From the NCBI RefSeq assembly GCF_003752405.1, contig NZ_RKHK01000001.1, positions 3,038,001-3,102,000 of the forward strand: a stretch of 64,000 nucleotides of DNA. The letters run 5' to 3'. This stretch comes from Bogoriella caseilytica (lineage in GTDB: Bacteria; Actinomycetota; Actinomycetes; Actinomycetales; Actinomycetaceae). Both the position numbers and the translations under genes were made by a program. Every line of letters starts with the position of its first letter. Position 1 is the first letter of the stretch. Below the pieces are notes generated by a model. The model made no database searches. It saw only the letters and a program-made list of their open reading frames with translations, and was not told where the DNA came from. Shown one piece after another: positions 43,455-52,532 of this stretch.

Positions 43455-44522
43455 TCAGGTCCCCGGCGGCGGGCCCATCAGGGGAACCACGACGATCGAG
43501 AACGCCGTCGCGAACGCGACGAGGAGGGTGACGGCGATGGCATGCCACCGCCAGCGGTCGCGCAGCACGCCGACGAACTCCCGCAGCACCGCACTGGGCA
43601 GGTAGTACCAGGCAGTCCGGGCTCCGATGACGTGGGCGCGAAGCCCCAGGGTGCGTGTCAGCAGCGCTGCCCGGAAGACGTGATAGCTACTCGTGACCAC
43701 AAGGATCGGAGACTCGGGTGCTGGGAGCAGCTCGCGGGAGAGTCGCAGATTCTCGGCGGTGTTGCGCGACTCGGTCTCGGCGAGCACGCGATCTGGGACG
43801 GCCCCGTGCTCGATGAGGTAGTTCCGCATGACCAGGCCCTCGGGGCGGGGCTCATCGGGGCCTTGGCCACCACTGGTGATGATCGTCGGCGTCTCACGCT
43901 GTGCCCGTTGGGCCTCGAGGGCGCGTTGCAACCGGGCCGCCAGGAGTGGCGGCACCTGCCCATTGATCAGCCCGGATCCGAGGACGACGATCGCTTCGGG
44001 CTCCGCAGGGCTCTTGCGCCACCGGTACAGCAGCGAAGCTCCGAGGAAGGCGGCGAAGGCCACGGCGAGGTAGCCCACCACCAACACCGCGGAGCCATGG
44101 GCGGCATACCGGGCGATATAGGCCGGATCGTCGCGCACTACCCCCGGGGGAGCAAGCAGGCCGAGCGTGGTCGGCAGGAACAGGAGCACAAGCCCGGCCA
44201 GGAGTGCGAGAGCGTTGCCCAAGGTCCTCGACTCCTTGCGCAGGACTGTCACGCCACTCCACAGCAGAAAGACGACGAGAATCGGGTATCCGAGGAGGTT
44301 GCCTAGCAGCAGCACCACGACCGCCGCGATGGCGAGTCCGTAGAGCATCGTCGGATACCCCCGCTGGGCCAGGACCAGGGCTGTGGCCAGCAGGGCTGTC
44401 CCGGCGCCGACGAGTATGAAGATCAGAGCGCTCATGCGTCGGCCGTCCCGGCGCATGGCGACGACTCCGGCCGCGGCAACGCCTGTGCCGAGTGCCGCGA
44501 GCACCAGCAGGATCCAGATCAT
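43455..44522 (-). CDS. YdcF-like (ElyC/SanA/DUF218) membrane protein
   Basis: 355 aa. Six or so membrane helices in the first 190 residues, then a DUF218 domain: A-I-V-V-L-G-S-G-L-I-N-G-Q-V-P-P-L-L-A-A-R-L, T-I-I-T-S-G-G-Q-G, E-S-R-N-T-A-E-N-L-R-L-S and V-T-S-S-Y-H-V-F-R-A. Relatives affect envelope polysaccharide metabolism; the exact reaction is not known. One more helix ends the protein. ATG 44522 is chosen because GGGGAGGACG precedes it; the open frame upstream to 44615 has no signal. Confidence 0.82.
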   Translation of the reverse strand: MIWILLVLAALGTGVAAAGVVAMRRDGRRMSALIFILVGAGTALLATALVLAQRGYPTMLYGLAIAAVVVLLLGNLLGYPILVVFLLWSGVTVLRKESRTLGNALALLAGLVLLFLPTTLGLLAPPGVVRDDPAYIARYAAHGSAVLVVGYLAVAFAAFLGASLLYRWRKSPAEPEAIVVLGSGLINGQVPPLLAARLQRALEAQRAQRETPTIITSGGQGPDEPRPEGLVMRNYLIEHGAVPDRVLAETESRNTAENLRLSRELLPAPESPILVVTSSYHVFRAALLTRTLGLRAHVIGARTAWYYLPSAVLREFVGVLRDRWRWHAIAVTLLVAFATAFSIVVVPLMGPPPGT

Positions 44523-44698
44523 GAACGTCCTCCCCAGGACAGCACGCGTGATGTTGCTCTGCCGAGCCGCCGCCGGTGGGCCCGGCGTCGAGCGTACGGG
44601 ATCGCCCGGGGCCACTCACGAGGGAGTACAGCGATAGCCTGGCTACTGAACGCCGGCACTCGGGCCGGCCCTTTGTCACGTGGTGGGAGCGGATACAG

Positions 44699-45193
44699 AT
44701 GGACCTCGCAGATGTTCCCGTCACCACACTGAGCGGAGAATCGACCACCTTCGGCGCGCTCAGCGAGGGCAAGGTGGCGCTGGTGGTCAATGTCGCCTCC
44801 CGCTGCGGCCTGAGCCCGCAATACGAGAAGCTCGAGGCACTGCACAGGCGCTTCCGAGACCGCGGCTTCACTGTGGTCGGCTTCCCCAGCAATCAGTTCC
44901 TCCAGGAGCTGGGCTCCTCGGAATCGATCGCCGAGTACTGCTCGTCCACCTGGGGCGTGACCTTCCCGATGTCGGAGAAGGTCAAGGTCAACGGCCGCCA
45001 CGCCCATCCGCTCTACCAGCAGCTCACCACCGCCCCCGATGAGCACGGCAAGGCCGGGAGGATCTCGTGGAACTTCGAGAAGTTCCTCGTCAACCCCGAT
45101 GGCCGGGTCATGCGATTCCGCCCCCGCACCGAGCCTGACGCGCCGGCGATCATCGCCGCGATCGAGGAATGGACCGGAGCTAGCGATGTCTAG
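44699..45193 (+). CDS. Glutathione peroxidase family protein
   Basis: 164 aa. The peroxidatic cysteine is in V-N-V-A-S-R-C-G-L-S-P-Q-Y; G-F-P-S-N-Q-F carries the catalytic Gln and I-S-W-N-F-E-K-F-L the Trp and Asn. Actinobacterial members usually use thioredoxin to reduce hydroperoxides. ATG 44699 follows GGGAGCGG. Its end overlaps the next gene by eight bases. Confidence 0.9.
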   Translation: MDLADVPVTTLSGESTTFGALSEGKVALVVNVASRCGLSPQYEKLEALHRRFRDRGFTVVGFPSNQFLQELGSSESIAEYCSSTWGVTFPMSEKVKVNGRHAHPLYQQLTTAPDEHGKAGRISWNFEKFLVNPDGRVMRFRPRTEPDAPAIIAAIEEWTGASDV

Positions 45194-45596
45194 GCCCCCA
45201 CGCAACGCTGTTCGCTCTCTCACCCGCTGGGCACTCGGCAGCGCACTCGTCTTCGCCGGCATCGGCCACCTGACCTTCGCCCGTGAGGAGTTCCAGGCCC
45301 AAGTGCCCCCGTGGGTACCGGTCGACGATGACGTCACCGTGCTGGCCTCGGGCGTCGCCGAGATCGGACTCGGCGCAGCGCTGCTCAGCGGATGGAGGAA
45401 GCGCGCCGTCGGTCATCTTGCCGCCGCCTTCTTCGTGGCGGTCTTCCCCGGGAACCTCTCGCAGTGGAAGAACCGCCGCGACGCCTTTGGCCTCGACACC
45501 GACCGCAAGCGTCTGCTGAGGCTGCCCTTCCAAATCCCTCTCATCGCCGCGGCGATCTGGTCCACGCGCCCCCGCAGGGGCGCGACCGCCGTGTGA
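45186..45596 (+). CDS. DoxX-like membrane protein
   Basis: 136 aa. Four hydrophobic segments: A-L-G-S-A-L-V-F-A-G-I-G-H-L-T-F, V-L-A-S-G-V-A-E-I-G-L-G-A-A-L-L, A-V-G-H-L-A-A-A-F-F-V-A-V-F, and a last one near the end. This is the DoxX-like fold. The G-I-G-H-L start and P-x-N-L-x-Q-W motif are typical. The overlap with the peroxidase suggests a shared redox role. ATG lies inside the end of the preceding gene. Confidence 0.75.
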   Translation: MSRPPRNAVRSLTRWALGSALVFAGIGHLTFAREEFQAQVPPWVPVDDDVTVLASGVAEIGLGAALLSGWRKRAVGHLAAAFFVAVFPGNLSQWKNRRDAFGLDTDRKRLLRLPFQIPLIAAAIWSTRPRRGATAV

Positions 45597-45699
45597 TCCA
45601 CGGGTGCCGCGCCCCTGGCGAGTGGCCAACCGCCGTTCCGGTATCCCGTGATGGCCTCCAGGCGATGCGCTTCGATCTGTGGGTGAAGACGCTCAGCCG

Positions 45700-47310
45700 T
45701 CACGCCGTCCGGTGAGTTTCACGGCTCGATGCCAGACCGCCGTGGACGTCCTCGCTGACCATCAACTGCACGGAACCACTCTTGGGCCCGCGGAAGAGGA
45801 CGAAGCAGGCCAGGGCGGCCATCACGGCCACGCCGACCCACATGGCCTGCTGCCATCCGGCGATGAACGCCTCCTTCGCTGCGGTGAGGATCTGTTCGGA
45901 GTGAGGGCCGGCAGCCTCGCTGATGGCGGTGGCGTTGACGATGCCTTCACTGGCGATGGCTGCCAGCTCCTCCGGAACCTCGGTGAGACGTCCGGCCAGC
46001 GCGCTCTGGTAGCCCGCAACGAGCAGCCCGCCCAGCAGCGCGATCCCGAGCGCGGCGCCGAGCTCACGGGTGAGGTCGTTCAGCGCCGAGGCGACCCCCT
46101 GCTGCTCCCGCGGCAGCGAGGAGGTGATCGCCTCGGTGGACGGGGGCATGGCCAGGCCGGCCCCCAGACCCATGACCATCAGTCCCGGAAGCACGCGTAG
46201 GTACCCGCCGTCGGGCGAGACCAGCACGGCGACGAGCGCCAGACCACCGGTGGCGATGGCGAGGCCGGCCACCATGCCTGCGCGGGCACCGATCCGCCGG
46301 ACCAGCCGGGGAGCGAGCCCGGAGGCGAACATCATCAGCAGCATCATGGGCATCATCGCGAGCGTGGCGAGCAGTCCGCTCCAGCCGAGGATGACCTGGA
46401 AGTAGGGGTACAGCACCAGAGAGATCCCGCCCAGGATGCCGAACAGCACCAGCAGGAGCGTGGTGCCGGAAGAGAGCCCTCGCGTGCGGAACTGCCGGAT
46501 GTCCAGCAGCGGCCGCGGAGTGCGCAGCTCCCAGGCAATGAACACGGCGGTGGCGAGAACGGCGAGGCCCACGGTGGAGAGCACGAGGGGATCGGTCCAA
46601 CCGAGGGCGGGTGCCTCATGGAGGGCGAAGGTGAAGCCCACCGCGGCGATGATCGAGGTGAGCGCACCCAGCAGGTCGAACCGGGCCACCCCCTTCTCCC
46701 GCGAGTTCGGGATCACCAGGGCGCCCATCAGCAGTGCAGCTGCGGTCAGCACGATCGGCAGGGCGAACAACCATCGCCACGTGGCGATGTCGACGAGGAG
46801 AGCTGAGAGGAACATGCCCAGGATTCCGCCACCGCCTGCCACTGCGGCCCACATGCCGATCGCTTGGGAGCGGGCCTTGTCGGGGAAGGAGGACGTGATG
46901 ACCGACAGGGTCACCGGCATGATCATCGCCGCGCCCACGCCGCTGAGAATCCGCACCGCGAGCATGATCTCCACCGATGGGGCCACCGCGGCCGCGATGT
47001 TCGCGAGCACGAAGACGATCAGACCGCCGACGAAGACCGGCTTGCGCCCCAGTCGGTCGCCCATCGCACCCAGGGGCAAGAGGAGCGCGGCAAGGGTGAG
47101 CGTGTAGGCGTTGATGATCCAGAGGATCTGCCCCTGTGAGGCGTCGAAGGTCATCGCCAGTTGCGGCTGAGCCACGTTCAGCCCGGAGACGGAGGCGACG
47201 ACTGCCATCAGGGCGATGCAGACGGCCCAGAGGATCGCACGCCGACGGCGAGGATCGTCGATGACCGGCGCTGCGGAGGTGACCGCGCCGATCGATGAGG
47301 ATGAGGTCAT
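45700..47310 (-). CDS. MFS drug:H+ antiporter, 14-helix (EmrB/QacA-like)
   Basis: 536 aa with about 14 membrane helices. Motif A is seen in G-A-M-G-D-R-L-G-R-K-P, motif C-like G-S-G/V-G-A-A-M-I-M-P-V in the fifth helix, and the family opening N-V-A-Q-P-Q-L-A. Likely exports toxic compounds. The chosen ATG 47310 begins M-T-S-S-S-S-I-G; an upstream frame to 47403 has no ribosome binding site. No regulator is adjacent unless the HTH-cupin gene at 48182 controls it. Confidence 0.87.
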   Translation of the reverse strand: MTSSSSIGAVTSAAPVIDDPRRRRAILWAVCIALMAVVASVSGLNVAQPQLAMTFDASQGQILWIINAYTLTLAALLLPLGAMGDRLGRKPVFVGGLIVFVLANIAAAVAPSVEIMLAVRILSGVGAAMIMPVTLSVITSSFPDKARSQAIGMWAAVAGGGGILGMFLSALLVDIATWRWLFALPIVLTAAALLMGALVIPNSREKGVARFDLLGALTSIIAAVGFTFALHEAPALGWTDPLVLSTVGLAVLATAVFIAWELRTPRPLLDIRQFRTRGLSSGTTLLLVLFGILGGISLVLYPYFQVILGWSGLLATLAMMPMMLLMMFASGLAPRLVRRIGARAGMVAGLAIATGGLALVAVLVSPDGGYLRVLPGLMVMGLGAGLAMPPSTEAITSSLPREQQGVASALNDLTRELGAALGIALLGGLLVAGYQSALAGRLTEVPEELAAIASEGIVNATAISEAAGPHSEQILTAAKEAFIAGWQQAMWVGVAVMAALACFVLFRGPKSGSVQLMVSEDVHGGLASSRETHRTA

Positions 47311-47410
47311 TGCTGGAGGGAACCTTTCAGAGTGAACGCCGCCTCTCACGAGGACGTCGGGCGGCAGGGCGGAACGCCGGGACCACGGCCCGGCACGAGG
47401 CACGGATGGA

Positions 47411-48034
47411 TCAGGAGAGGCGGCGGGCGCGGACGATCACGTCATGCAAGGGCACCCCGGCACCACCGGCATCGAAGGTGCGGGTGTGCTCGTAGCCGGC
47501 CTCGACACGCCAGTCGGGGTCGCGGAACAGAGCGGTGATCCCGTCGAGAGTCGCGGTCGCATCCTCGGGGTGCTCATGACCGTGACCACCGTGGTGCTGG
47601 CCGGGCAGGTGACCGACGATGAGCAACGTCCCGCCGGGTGCGACCCACGAGGAGATTCGCCGGTAGAACGCGAGCTGACCGATGTCGGCGTGGGCGTAGC
47701 TGGTGAGCACCAGATCCCACGTGCGTTCCGGCTCCCACCGGGCAAGATCGGTCTCGATCCACTCGAGGCGAGTGTTCAGATCACGGTCCACGGCCCGGGC
47801 GCGCGCGGCGGTCAGTGCGGCCGCGGAGATGTCGGCCGCAGTGACCTCCCAACCGTGCTCGGCGAGCCAGAGGGCTTCTGTTCCGGCCCCGCATCCGGCG
47901 TCGAGAGCGGTACCGGCGGGCAGATGTGCCGTCTCGACCGGTAGGTAGGGGTTCGCCGGGAAGTGGTGGGCCCGTTGGGCGCCGGTGGGGTGCCAGTGGT
48001 CTTCCCAGTAGTTCTTGTCGAACTCGGCCATCAT
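47411..48034 (-). CDS. SAM-dependent class I methyltransferase
   Basis: 207 aa. Motif I is L-D-A-G-C-G-A-G-T-E-A-L-W-L-A, with V-T-A-A-D-I as the acidic end of strand 2 and W-D-L-V-L-T-S-Y-A-H as motif IV. Start F-D-K-N-Y-W-E-D-H-W is typical of small-molecule methyltransferases of the TehB/thiopurine type. ATG 48034, or the next codon ATG 48031. It is divergent from the HTH-cupin regulator, whose operator-like repeats lie between them. Confidence 0.84.
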   Translation of the reverse strand: MMAEFDKNYWEDHWHPTGAQRAHHFPANPYLPVETAHLPAGTALDAGCGAGTEALWLAEHGWEVTAADISAAALTAARARAVDRDLNTRLEWIETDLARWEPERTWDLVLTSYAHADIGQLAFYRRISSWVAPGGTLLIVGHLPGQHHGGHGHEHPEDATATLDGITALFRDPDWRVEAGYEHTRTFDAGGAGVPLHDVIVRARRLS

Positions 48035-48146
48035 GCACCGGCCAGCGGGCTGGCCTCGTGCCTGGGGCTGTCCTGCGTTGTACTCACGTGCGGTCCTCCT
48101 GGTTGCGCCTGATGTCCGCCTCAGCATCAACCGCAGGAGCGCCGCT

Positions 48147-48171
48147 GGCAATCATTCTTGCCGAATGGCAA
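48147..48171. promoter_or_regulatory. Operator-like repeats GGCAA-TTGCC-GGCAA
   Basis: GGCAA 48147-48151, TTGCC 48158-48162 and GGCAA 48167-48171 form two overlapping inverted repeats just upstream of the HTH-cupin gene and facing the methyltransferase gene. A natural binding site for that HTH protein. Confidence 0.5.
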
Positions 48172-48181
48172 AATGAGGGGC

Positions 48182-48766
48182 ATGCCAGAGCCCATCGACC
48201 AGACTCTCGACACCGTCGGACCACGTCTGAAGCACCTGCGCCTGCGCCGCGACGTCACCCTCACCACGCTCGCCGAGGAGACGGGCATCTCCACGAGCAC
48301 CCTGTCTCGCCTGGAGGCCGGGCTCCGCCGGCCGACGCTGGAGCAACTCCTGCCGTTGGCCAGCTACTACGGCGTCACTCTCGACTCGCTGGTGGACGCT
48401 CCCCGGACGGCGAACCCGCGTATTGATCTGCGTCCCGTTTCGTGCGCAGACGGCTCGATCATCATCCCGCTCACCCGACGGCCCGGCGGCGTCCAGGCGT
48501 ACAAGTTCGTGCTGCCCGCAGGCAGTGACGACGCCGTTCCCCAACTGCGCTCCCACGAGGGGTTCGACTGGGCCTACGTCCTCAACGGCACCTTGCGACT
48601 GGTGCTCGGTGACCAGGACGAACTCCTGCAGGCCGGGGAGGCTGTCGAGTTCGATACCCGGACCCCTCACTGGTTCGGAGCCACCAGCACAGGACCGGTC
48701 GAGTACCTCAGCCTGGTCGGACGACACGGCCAGCGCGCCCACGTGCACGCCGGCGTCGATCGCTAG
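48182..48766 (+). CDS. XRE-family transcriptional regulator with cupin domain
   Basis: 194 aa. HTH at about residues 12-65 (L-K-H-L-R-L-R-R-D-V-T-L-T-T-L-A-E-E-T-G-I-S-T-S-T-L-S-R-L-E-A-G) and a C-terminal cupin beta barrel (S-H-E-G-F-D-W-A-Y-V-L-N-G-T-L-R-L-V-L-G, then H-W-F-G-A-T). Such proteins sense a small ligand in the cupin. ATG 48182 has GAGGGG just before it. Repeats upstream suggest autoregulation and control of the divergent methyltransferase. Confidence 0.88.
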   Translation: MPEPIDQTLDTVGPRLKHLRLRRDVTLTTLAEETGISTSTLSRLEAGLRRPTLEQLLPLASYYGVTLDSLVDAPRTANPRIDLRPVSCADGSIIIPLTRRPGGVQAYKFVLPAGSDDAVPQLRSHEGFDWAYVLNGTLRLVLGDQDELLQAGEAVEFDTRTPHWFGATSTGPVEYLSLVGRHGQRAHVHAGVDR

Positions 48767-48842
48767 CGGCAGGATGCGCCGATCTTCTCGGTGCCTACGA
48801 TGGCTGGGAGGTGGCAGCGCCCGATCCGAAGGAGCAGGAGAA

Positions 48843-49493
48843 ATGCGGAAGACGAAGCACGCACCGTTCGTGGCGGCATGCGCCGCCGGGTTGCTGCTCC
48901 TGGCCGGCTGCACCGACGAGGTGGGACCGGAGACCGGGGAGGATGAGGCCACGGAGCCGAGCCCGGCCGAGGAGACCGAGCCGGAGGAAGCCGACGGCAC
49001 TGCTGAACCCAACGAGGCCGATATCGAGTATGCCGCGAACATGATCCTTCACCATGAGCAGGCCGTGGAGATGTCCGAGATCCTCCTGGCCAAGGACGAT
49101 GTCGAGCCCGAGGTGGCTTCGCTCGCCGAGGCCATCCAGGACGCTCAGGGACCCGAGATCGCGCAGATGGAGGCCTGGCTCGAGGACTGGGGCTACGGTC
49201 CCGATGAGGACGGCAGCCTGCACCACGGCGAGCACGACGATCACAGCGCGGCGGGCCACCAGGGCATGCTGGGAGACGAAGAGATCGAACAGCTCACCGA
49301 GGCGAGCGGCCCGGAAGCCTCCCGGCTCTTCCTGCAGCAGATGATCATCCACCACCAGGGCGCCGTGCTCATGGCCGAAGAACACCTCGAGAACGGCCAG
49401 CACCCCGAGGCGCTCGCGCTGTCCGAGGACGTCGTCTCCGACCAGAGCGCCGAGATCGAGGAGATGCAGGAACTGCTCGAGCAGCTGCAGTGA
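48843..49493 (+). CDS. DUF305 lipoprotein
   Basis: 216 aa. Signal peptide with lipobox L-L-A-G-C, cysteine about residue 23; an acidic linker follows; two DUF305 halves each carry the helical H-H motif (N-M-I-L-H-H-E-Q-A-V-E-M and Q-M-I-I-H-H-Q-G-A-V-L-M). A His-rich stretch H-H-G-E-H-D-D-H lies between. Anchored outside the membrane; DUF305 proteins are often linked to metal (copper) handling. ATG preceded by GGAGCAGGAG. Confidence 0.88.
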   Translation: MRKTKHAPFVAACAAGLLLLAGCTDEVGPETGEDEATEPSPAEETEPEEADGTAEPNEADIEYAANMILHHEQAVEMSEILLAKDDVEPEVASLAEAIQDAQGPEIAQMEAWLEDWGYGPDEDGSLHHGEHDDHSAAGHQGMLGDEEIEQLTEASGPEASRLFLQQMIIHHQGAVLMAEEHLENGQHPEALALSEDVVSDQSAEIEEMQELLEQLQ

Positions 49494-49508
49494 CGCCCTA
49501 CCCGGGAT

Positions 49509-50147
49509 CTACCCGAGGCCGCGCGCTCCGACGTACTGGTAGACGATGAGGAAGGCGCCCGCCATGGCTGCGGATCCGGCGACCGCAAGGATCGCCGGGC
49601 CGGCACCGCGAATCCTGCGCACGAGCATCACCGCGAGCAGGATCACGGCGATGGCCACGACCGCCCACCAATAGCCGGGTTCGGTGGTCTCGTGGACCAC
49701 GGTGAGGCCGAAGAGCCCGTCGCCGAGTCCGATACCGGCGAGCACGCCGGTACCCGCGGCGGCGCGGAAGCCTCTGGCCCGCAACCATGAGGTCGCTGCG
49801 CCCACCGCGGGGCCTGCGATGACACCGATCATCGAGAACAGCAGCGGGTTGTAGTACAGGCCCTCCAGGCCCGCCACCACGGCGTACCCGAGGACGAGGA
49901 GCACGAAGCTGACCGCACCCAGCACCGCCGCGGCGGCCGGGCGGAACCGCGAGCCGAACACGAGCAGAGATGTGAGGAGAGTCCAACCGCTGGAGGAGTT
50001 CGCGAAGGGAACGGCGGCGTCGGGCAGGAACCCTTGTGCGTAGAACGTCAGGCCGCCGAGGACAAAACTGAGCACGGCCACGATGACCGCGCGGGGGATC
50101 ATGGCAGAGCCGGAATCGATGTAGCGCGGCTCGCTGCTCGTGTTCAT
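49509..50147 (-). CDS. DUF6518-type integral membrane protein
   Basis: 212 aa, six or seven helices. The start G-G-L-T-F-Y-A-Q-G-F-L-P and A-N-S-S-S-G-W-T-L-L-T are recalled from the DUF6518 family of unknown function. Y-Y-N-P-L-L-F lies in a middle loop. ATG 50147 is used, with upstream starts at 50165 less likely. Confidence 0.7.
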   Translation of the reverse strand: MNTSSEPRYIDSGSAMIPRAVIVAVLSFVLGGLTFYAQGFLPDAAVPFANSSSGWTLLTSLLVFGSRFRPAAAAVLGAVSFVLLVLGYAVVAGLEGLYYNPLLFSMIGVIAGPAVGAATSWLRARGFRAAAGTGVLAGIGLGDGLFGLTVVHETTEPGYWWAVVAIAVILLAVMLVRRIRGAGPAILAVAGSAAMAGAFLIVYQYVGARGLG

Positions 50148-50169
50148 CGCGTGACAGTCATCCATCGTG

Positions 50170-51174
50170 CTACTGGAGCCCGACCGCCGCTTGCGCGGAA
50201 GGACCGGTCGCTGAGTGACCCGGGATCGCCGCCCCCGCGACGAGTCTTCTCACCAACTCGTCGTACTCGACTCCCGCGGCGCGGAACATGCGCGGAACCT
50301 GAGAGGCCGCCGTCATTCCCGGCATGGTGTTCACCTCGTTGAACACCACACCGTGATCGGTGAGGAAGAAGTCCATGCGCGCCACGCCGCGGCAGCCGAA
50401 AGCGTCGAAGAGGTCCAGGGCGGCCTGGCTTAACGCCTGCGTCTCGGCAGGTTCCAGCGCCGCCGGGACGGTGAATCGCGCGGAACCGTTGTACTTGGTC
50501 GCGGTGTCGAAGAGGCCGGAGGCGTGGATCTCGAGTGGGGGAGCGGCCCAGCGGGTGCCGTCGGCTTCGCGCAACACGGCGACGTCGATCTCCCGGCCGT
50601 GCACGACGTGCTCGACCAGCACCCCGCCGTCACTGGAGAGCTCTCCCGCCCGACGGATCGCCCCGGCCAGCTCCGCAGCGTCGGCCACCAGCGAGACACC
50701 ATGACTCGAGCCTGAACTCACTGGTTTGACCACGACCTCCCGCTCGAAGGCCACGGCGTCGGCGCCCGAGACCACGAATCCGGGCGTGACCTGCACGCCG
50801 GCATCCCGCGCCATCACTTTGGACCACTGCTTATCCTTCCCCACGGCGCCGGCCGCGACTCCGGATCCGACCACGCGCACCTGCGCCAGCGCGCACAGCG
50901 CCGCCAGCACGCCGTCTTCGCCGAGAGGCCCGTGCACGCAGGGGAAGACGACGTCCGTGGCCCGCAGCTGCATGACCGCGGCGGCCAGGCTCTGTGCCGG
51001 AGTGACGCCGAGCGGATCGCCTCCGATCCACCACAGACCGTCGGTGCCGACGTCCCATCGCTCGACCTCAACGCCGGAATGCCGCAACGCCGTTGATACC
51101 GCCGTCGCCGAAGCGACGGAGACCTCGTGCTCAACGTTCTGGCCGCCACCGATCACCACCACGCGACCACTCAT
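50170..51174 (-). CDS. ddl: D-alanine--D-alanine ligase family protein
   Basis: 334 aa. ATP-grasp enzyme: G-G-G-Q-N-V-E-H-E-V-S-V-A-S-A near the start, C-V-H-G-P-L-G-E-D-G (substrate site), V-V-K-P-V-S-S-G-S-S-H-G-V for ATP binding, R-M-D-F-F-L and V-F-N-E-V-N-T-M-P-G-M-T for metals. It forms D-Ala-D-Ala or a variant dipeptide for peptidoglycan. It is coupled to alr by ATGA. Whether it is the housekeeping ligase or a van-like variant is unclear. Confidence 0.87.
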   Translation of the reverse strand: MSGRVVVIGGGQNVEHEVSVASATAVSTALRHSGVEVERWDVGTDGLWWIGGDPLGVTPAQSLAAAVMQLRATDVVFPCVHGPLGEDGVLAALCALAQVRVVGSGVAAGAVGKDKQWSKVMARDAGVQVTPGFVVSGADAVAFEREVVVKPVSSGSSHGVSLVADAAELAGAIRRAGELSSDGGVLVEHVVHGREIDVAVLREADGTRWAAPPLEIHASGLFDTATKYNGSARFTVPAALEPAETQALSQAALDLFDAFGCRGVARMDFFLTDHGVVFNEVNTMPGMTAASQVPRMFRAAGVEYDELVRRLVAGAAIPGHSATGPSAQAAVGLQ

Positions 51175-52340
51175 GCGACTGTCCTCCTGACTCGCGAGCC
51201 GATGCCCGCGAGAATGACGTGCGGGATGGTTCCCGCCCATGCGGCCCACTCCTGAACGGTCGGCGCGGCCGTGCCCGCCGGGCCGAACACCGTGGCGAGC
51301 GTGCCCCGCGGATAACTGATGGCTCCCGTGTCGATGACCATCTGGTCCATGGACACCCGCCCGACGACGCGGTGGCGGCGTCCGCCGATCTCCACCGCGG
51401 CATCAGGCGAGAGCTCGCGGGGCAGGCCGTCGACGTACCCCAACCCCAGCACGCTCAGGTGGGTCGCCGACGTCGTGACATGGGTACCGCCGTAGCCCAC
51501 CCGGGTACCCGCGGGCACCTCAGCGGCATGCGTCACCGGCGCCGTCAAGCGGCCGGCGGCCCGGAGCTGGGTGGTGCTGGAGGGATCGATGCCCACCAGG
51601 CCGGCACCGATGCGTACCATCTCGAAGCGCGTTGCCGGGTCGGTGAGCGCCGCCGCTGTCGCACCCAGGTGGGTGAGAAGCGGCCATAGACCCCAGGAGA
51701 CCGCCAGGCGCAGGCCGACCGCAAAGGCCTCGACCCCGGGCGCATTGCGCTCCGGATCGGCACGGTCGGCCTCGGGCAGATGCCCCATCAGACCCACGAC
51801 CCGGAGGTGGCCGCCATCCTGTGCCCGGCGAGCCAGCCGCATCAGTGCCGGCCACTCCGCTCGCGGGACCCCGCCCCTGGCCATGCCGGTGTCGAGGTGG
51901 AGGTGTACGCGCACCAGGCCGGGTGCCTGATCCACCACCTGCTGCAGCTCCTCCACCAAACCCACCGCCAGATCGGTGCGGGCGCGTACGGCCTGCTCGA
52001 CGTCGAGACCACCGGGATGTAGCCAGGCCAAGACCGGTGCGGTCAGACCGGCCCGGCGCAGCAGCTCGGCATCATCGAGGTCGGTCACGCCTAACCAGCT
52101 CGCACCGCCGTCCAGGGCCGCCCGCGCCACCGGCACCGTGCCGAGGCCGAACCCATTGGCCTTGACGACCGCCATCACTCGGGATCCGGTCTGGGCGCGG
52201 ATGGTGCGGACGTTCGCCGTGACAGCGGCACGATCGAGGTGCAAAGTGGGCCTGGCCCCTTGTGTGCCGGAGGCGGGGCGCGGGCCGGTTGCGGCGCGTG
52301 GGCATCGCGGCAACGTCGGAACGGCGGTGGTGCCGGGCAT
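51171..52340 (-). CDS. alr: Alanine racemase
   Basis: 389 aa. The PLP lysine lies in V-M-A-V-V-K-A-N-G-F-G-L-G; H-L-H-L-D-T-G-M-A-R-G and the catalytic tyrosine region R-V-G-Y-G-G-T-H follow, then S-M-D-Q-M-V-I-D. The first 35 residues (T-G-P-R-P-A-S-G-T) are extra and disordered. ATG 52340 is supported by AAGGAG 6 bases before. With the ligase it makes a D-Ala supply unit. The 192-base gap to the next gene has no clear feature. Confidence 0.88.
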   Translation of the reverse strand: MPGTTAVPTLPRCPRAATGPRPASGTQGARPTLHLDRAAVTANVRTIRAQTGSRVMAVVKANGFGLGTVPVARAALDGGASWLGVTDLDDAELLRRAGLTAPVLAWLHPGGLDVEQAVRARTDLAVGLVEELQQVVDQAPGLVRVHLHLDTGMARGGVPRAEWPALMRLARRAQDGGHLRVVGLMGHLPEADRADPERNAPGVEAFAVGLRLAVSWGLWPLLTHLGATAAALTDPATRFEMVRIGAGLVGIDPSSTTQLRAAGRLTAPVTHAAEVPAGTRVGYGGTHVTTSATHLSVLGLGYVDGLPRELSPDAAVEIGGRRHRVVGRVSMDQMVIDTGAISYPRGTLATVFGPAGTAAPTVQEWAAWAGTIPHVILAGIGSRVRRTVA

Positions 52341-52532
52341 GAGCACTCCTTGGTGCGGGGGCGAGGGAGTCTCATCCCGTCTGGGATTGACGGTACGAAA
52401 GCAGCCGGGCTCGGGCGTCGGGCTGGGGACCGGTTCTGTACTACGACCCTGGTCTGATCCCGGTATGACGTGCCTAGCCCCACCCACAGTCGCTCGGGCA
52501 CCCGGGGCGGTGCCGCTCCTGCTCCGCTGGGT

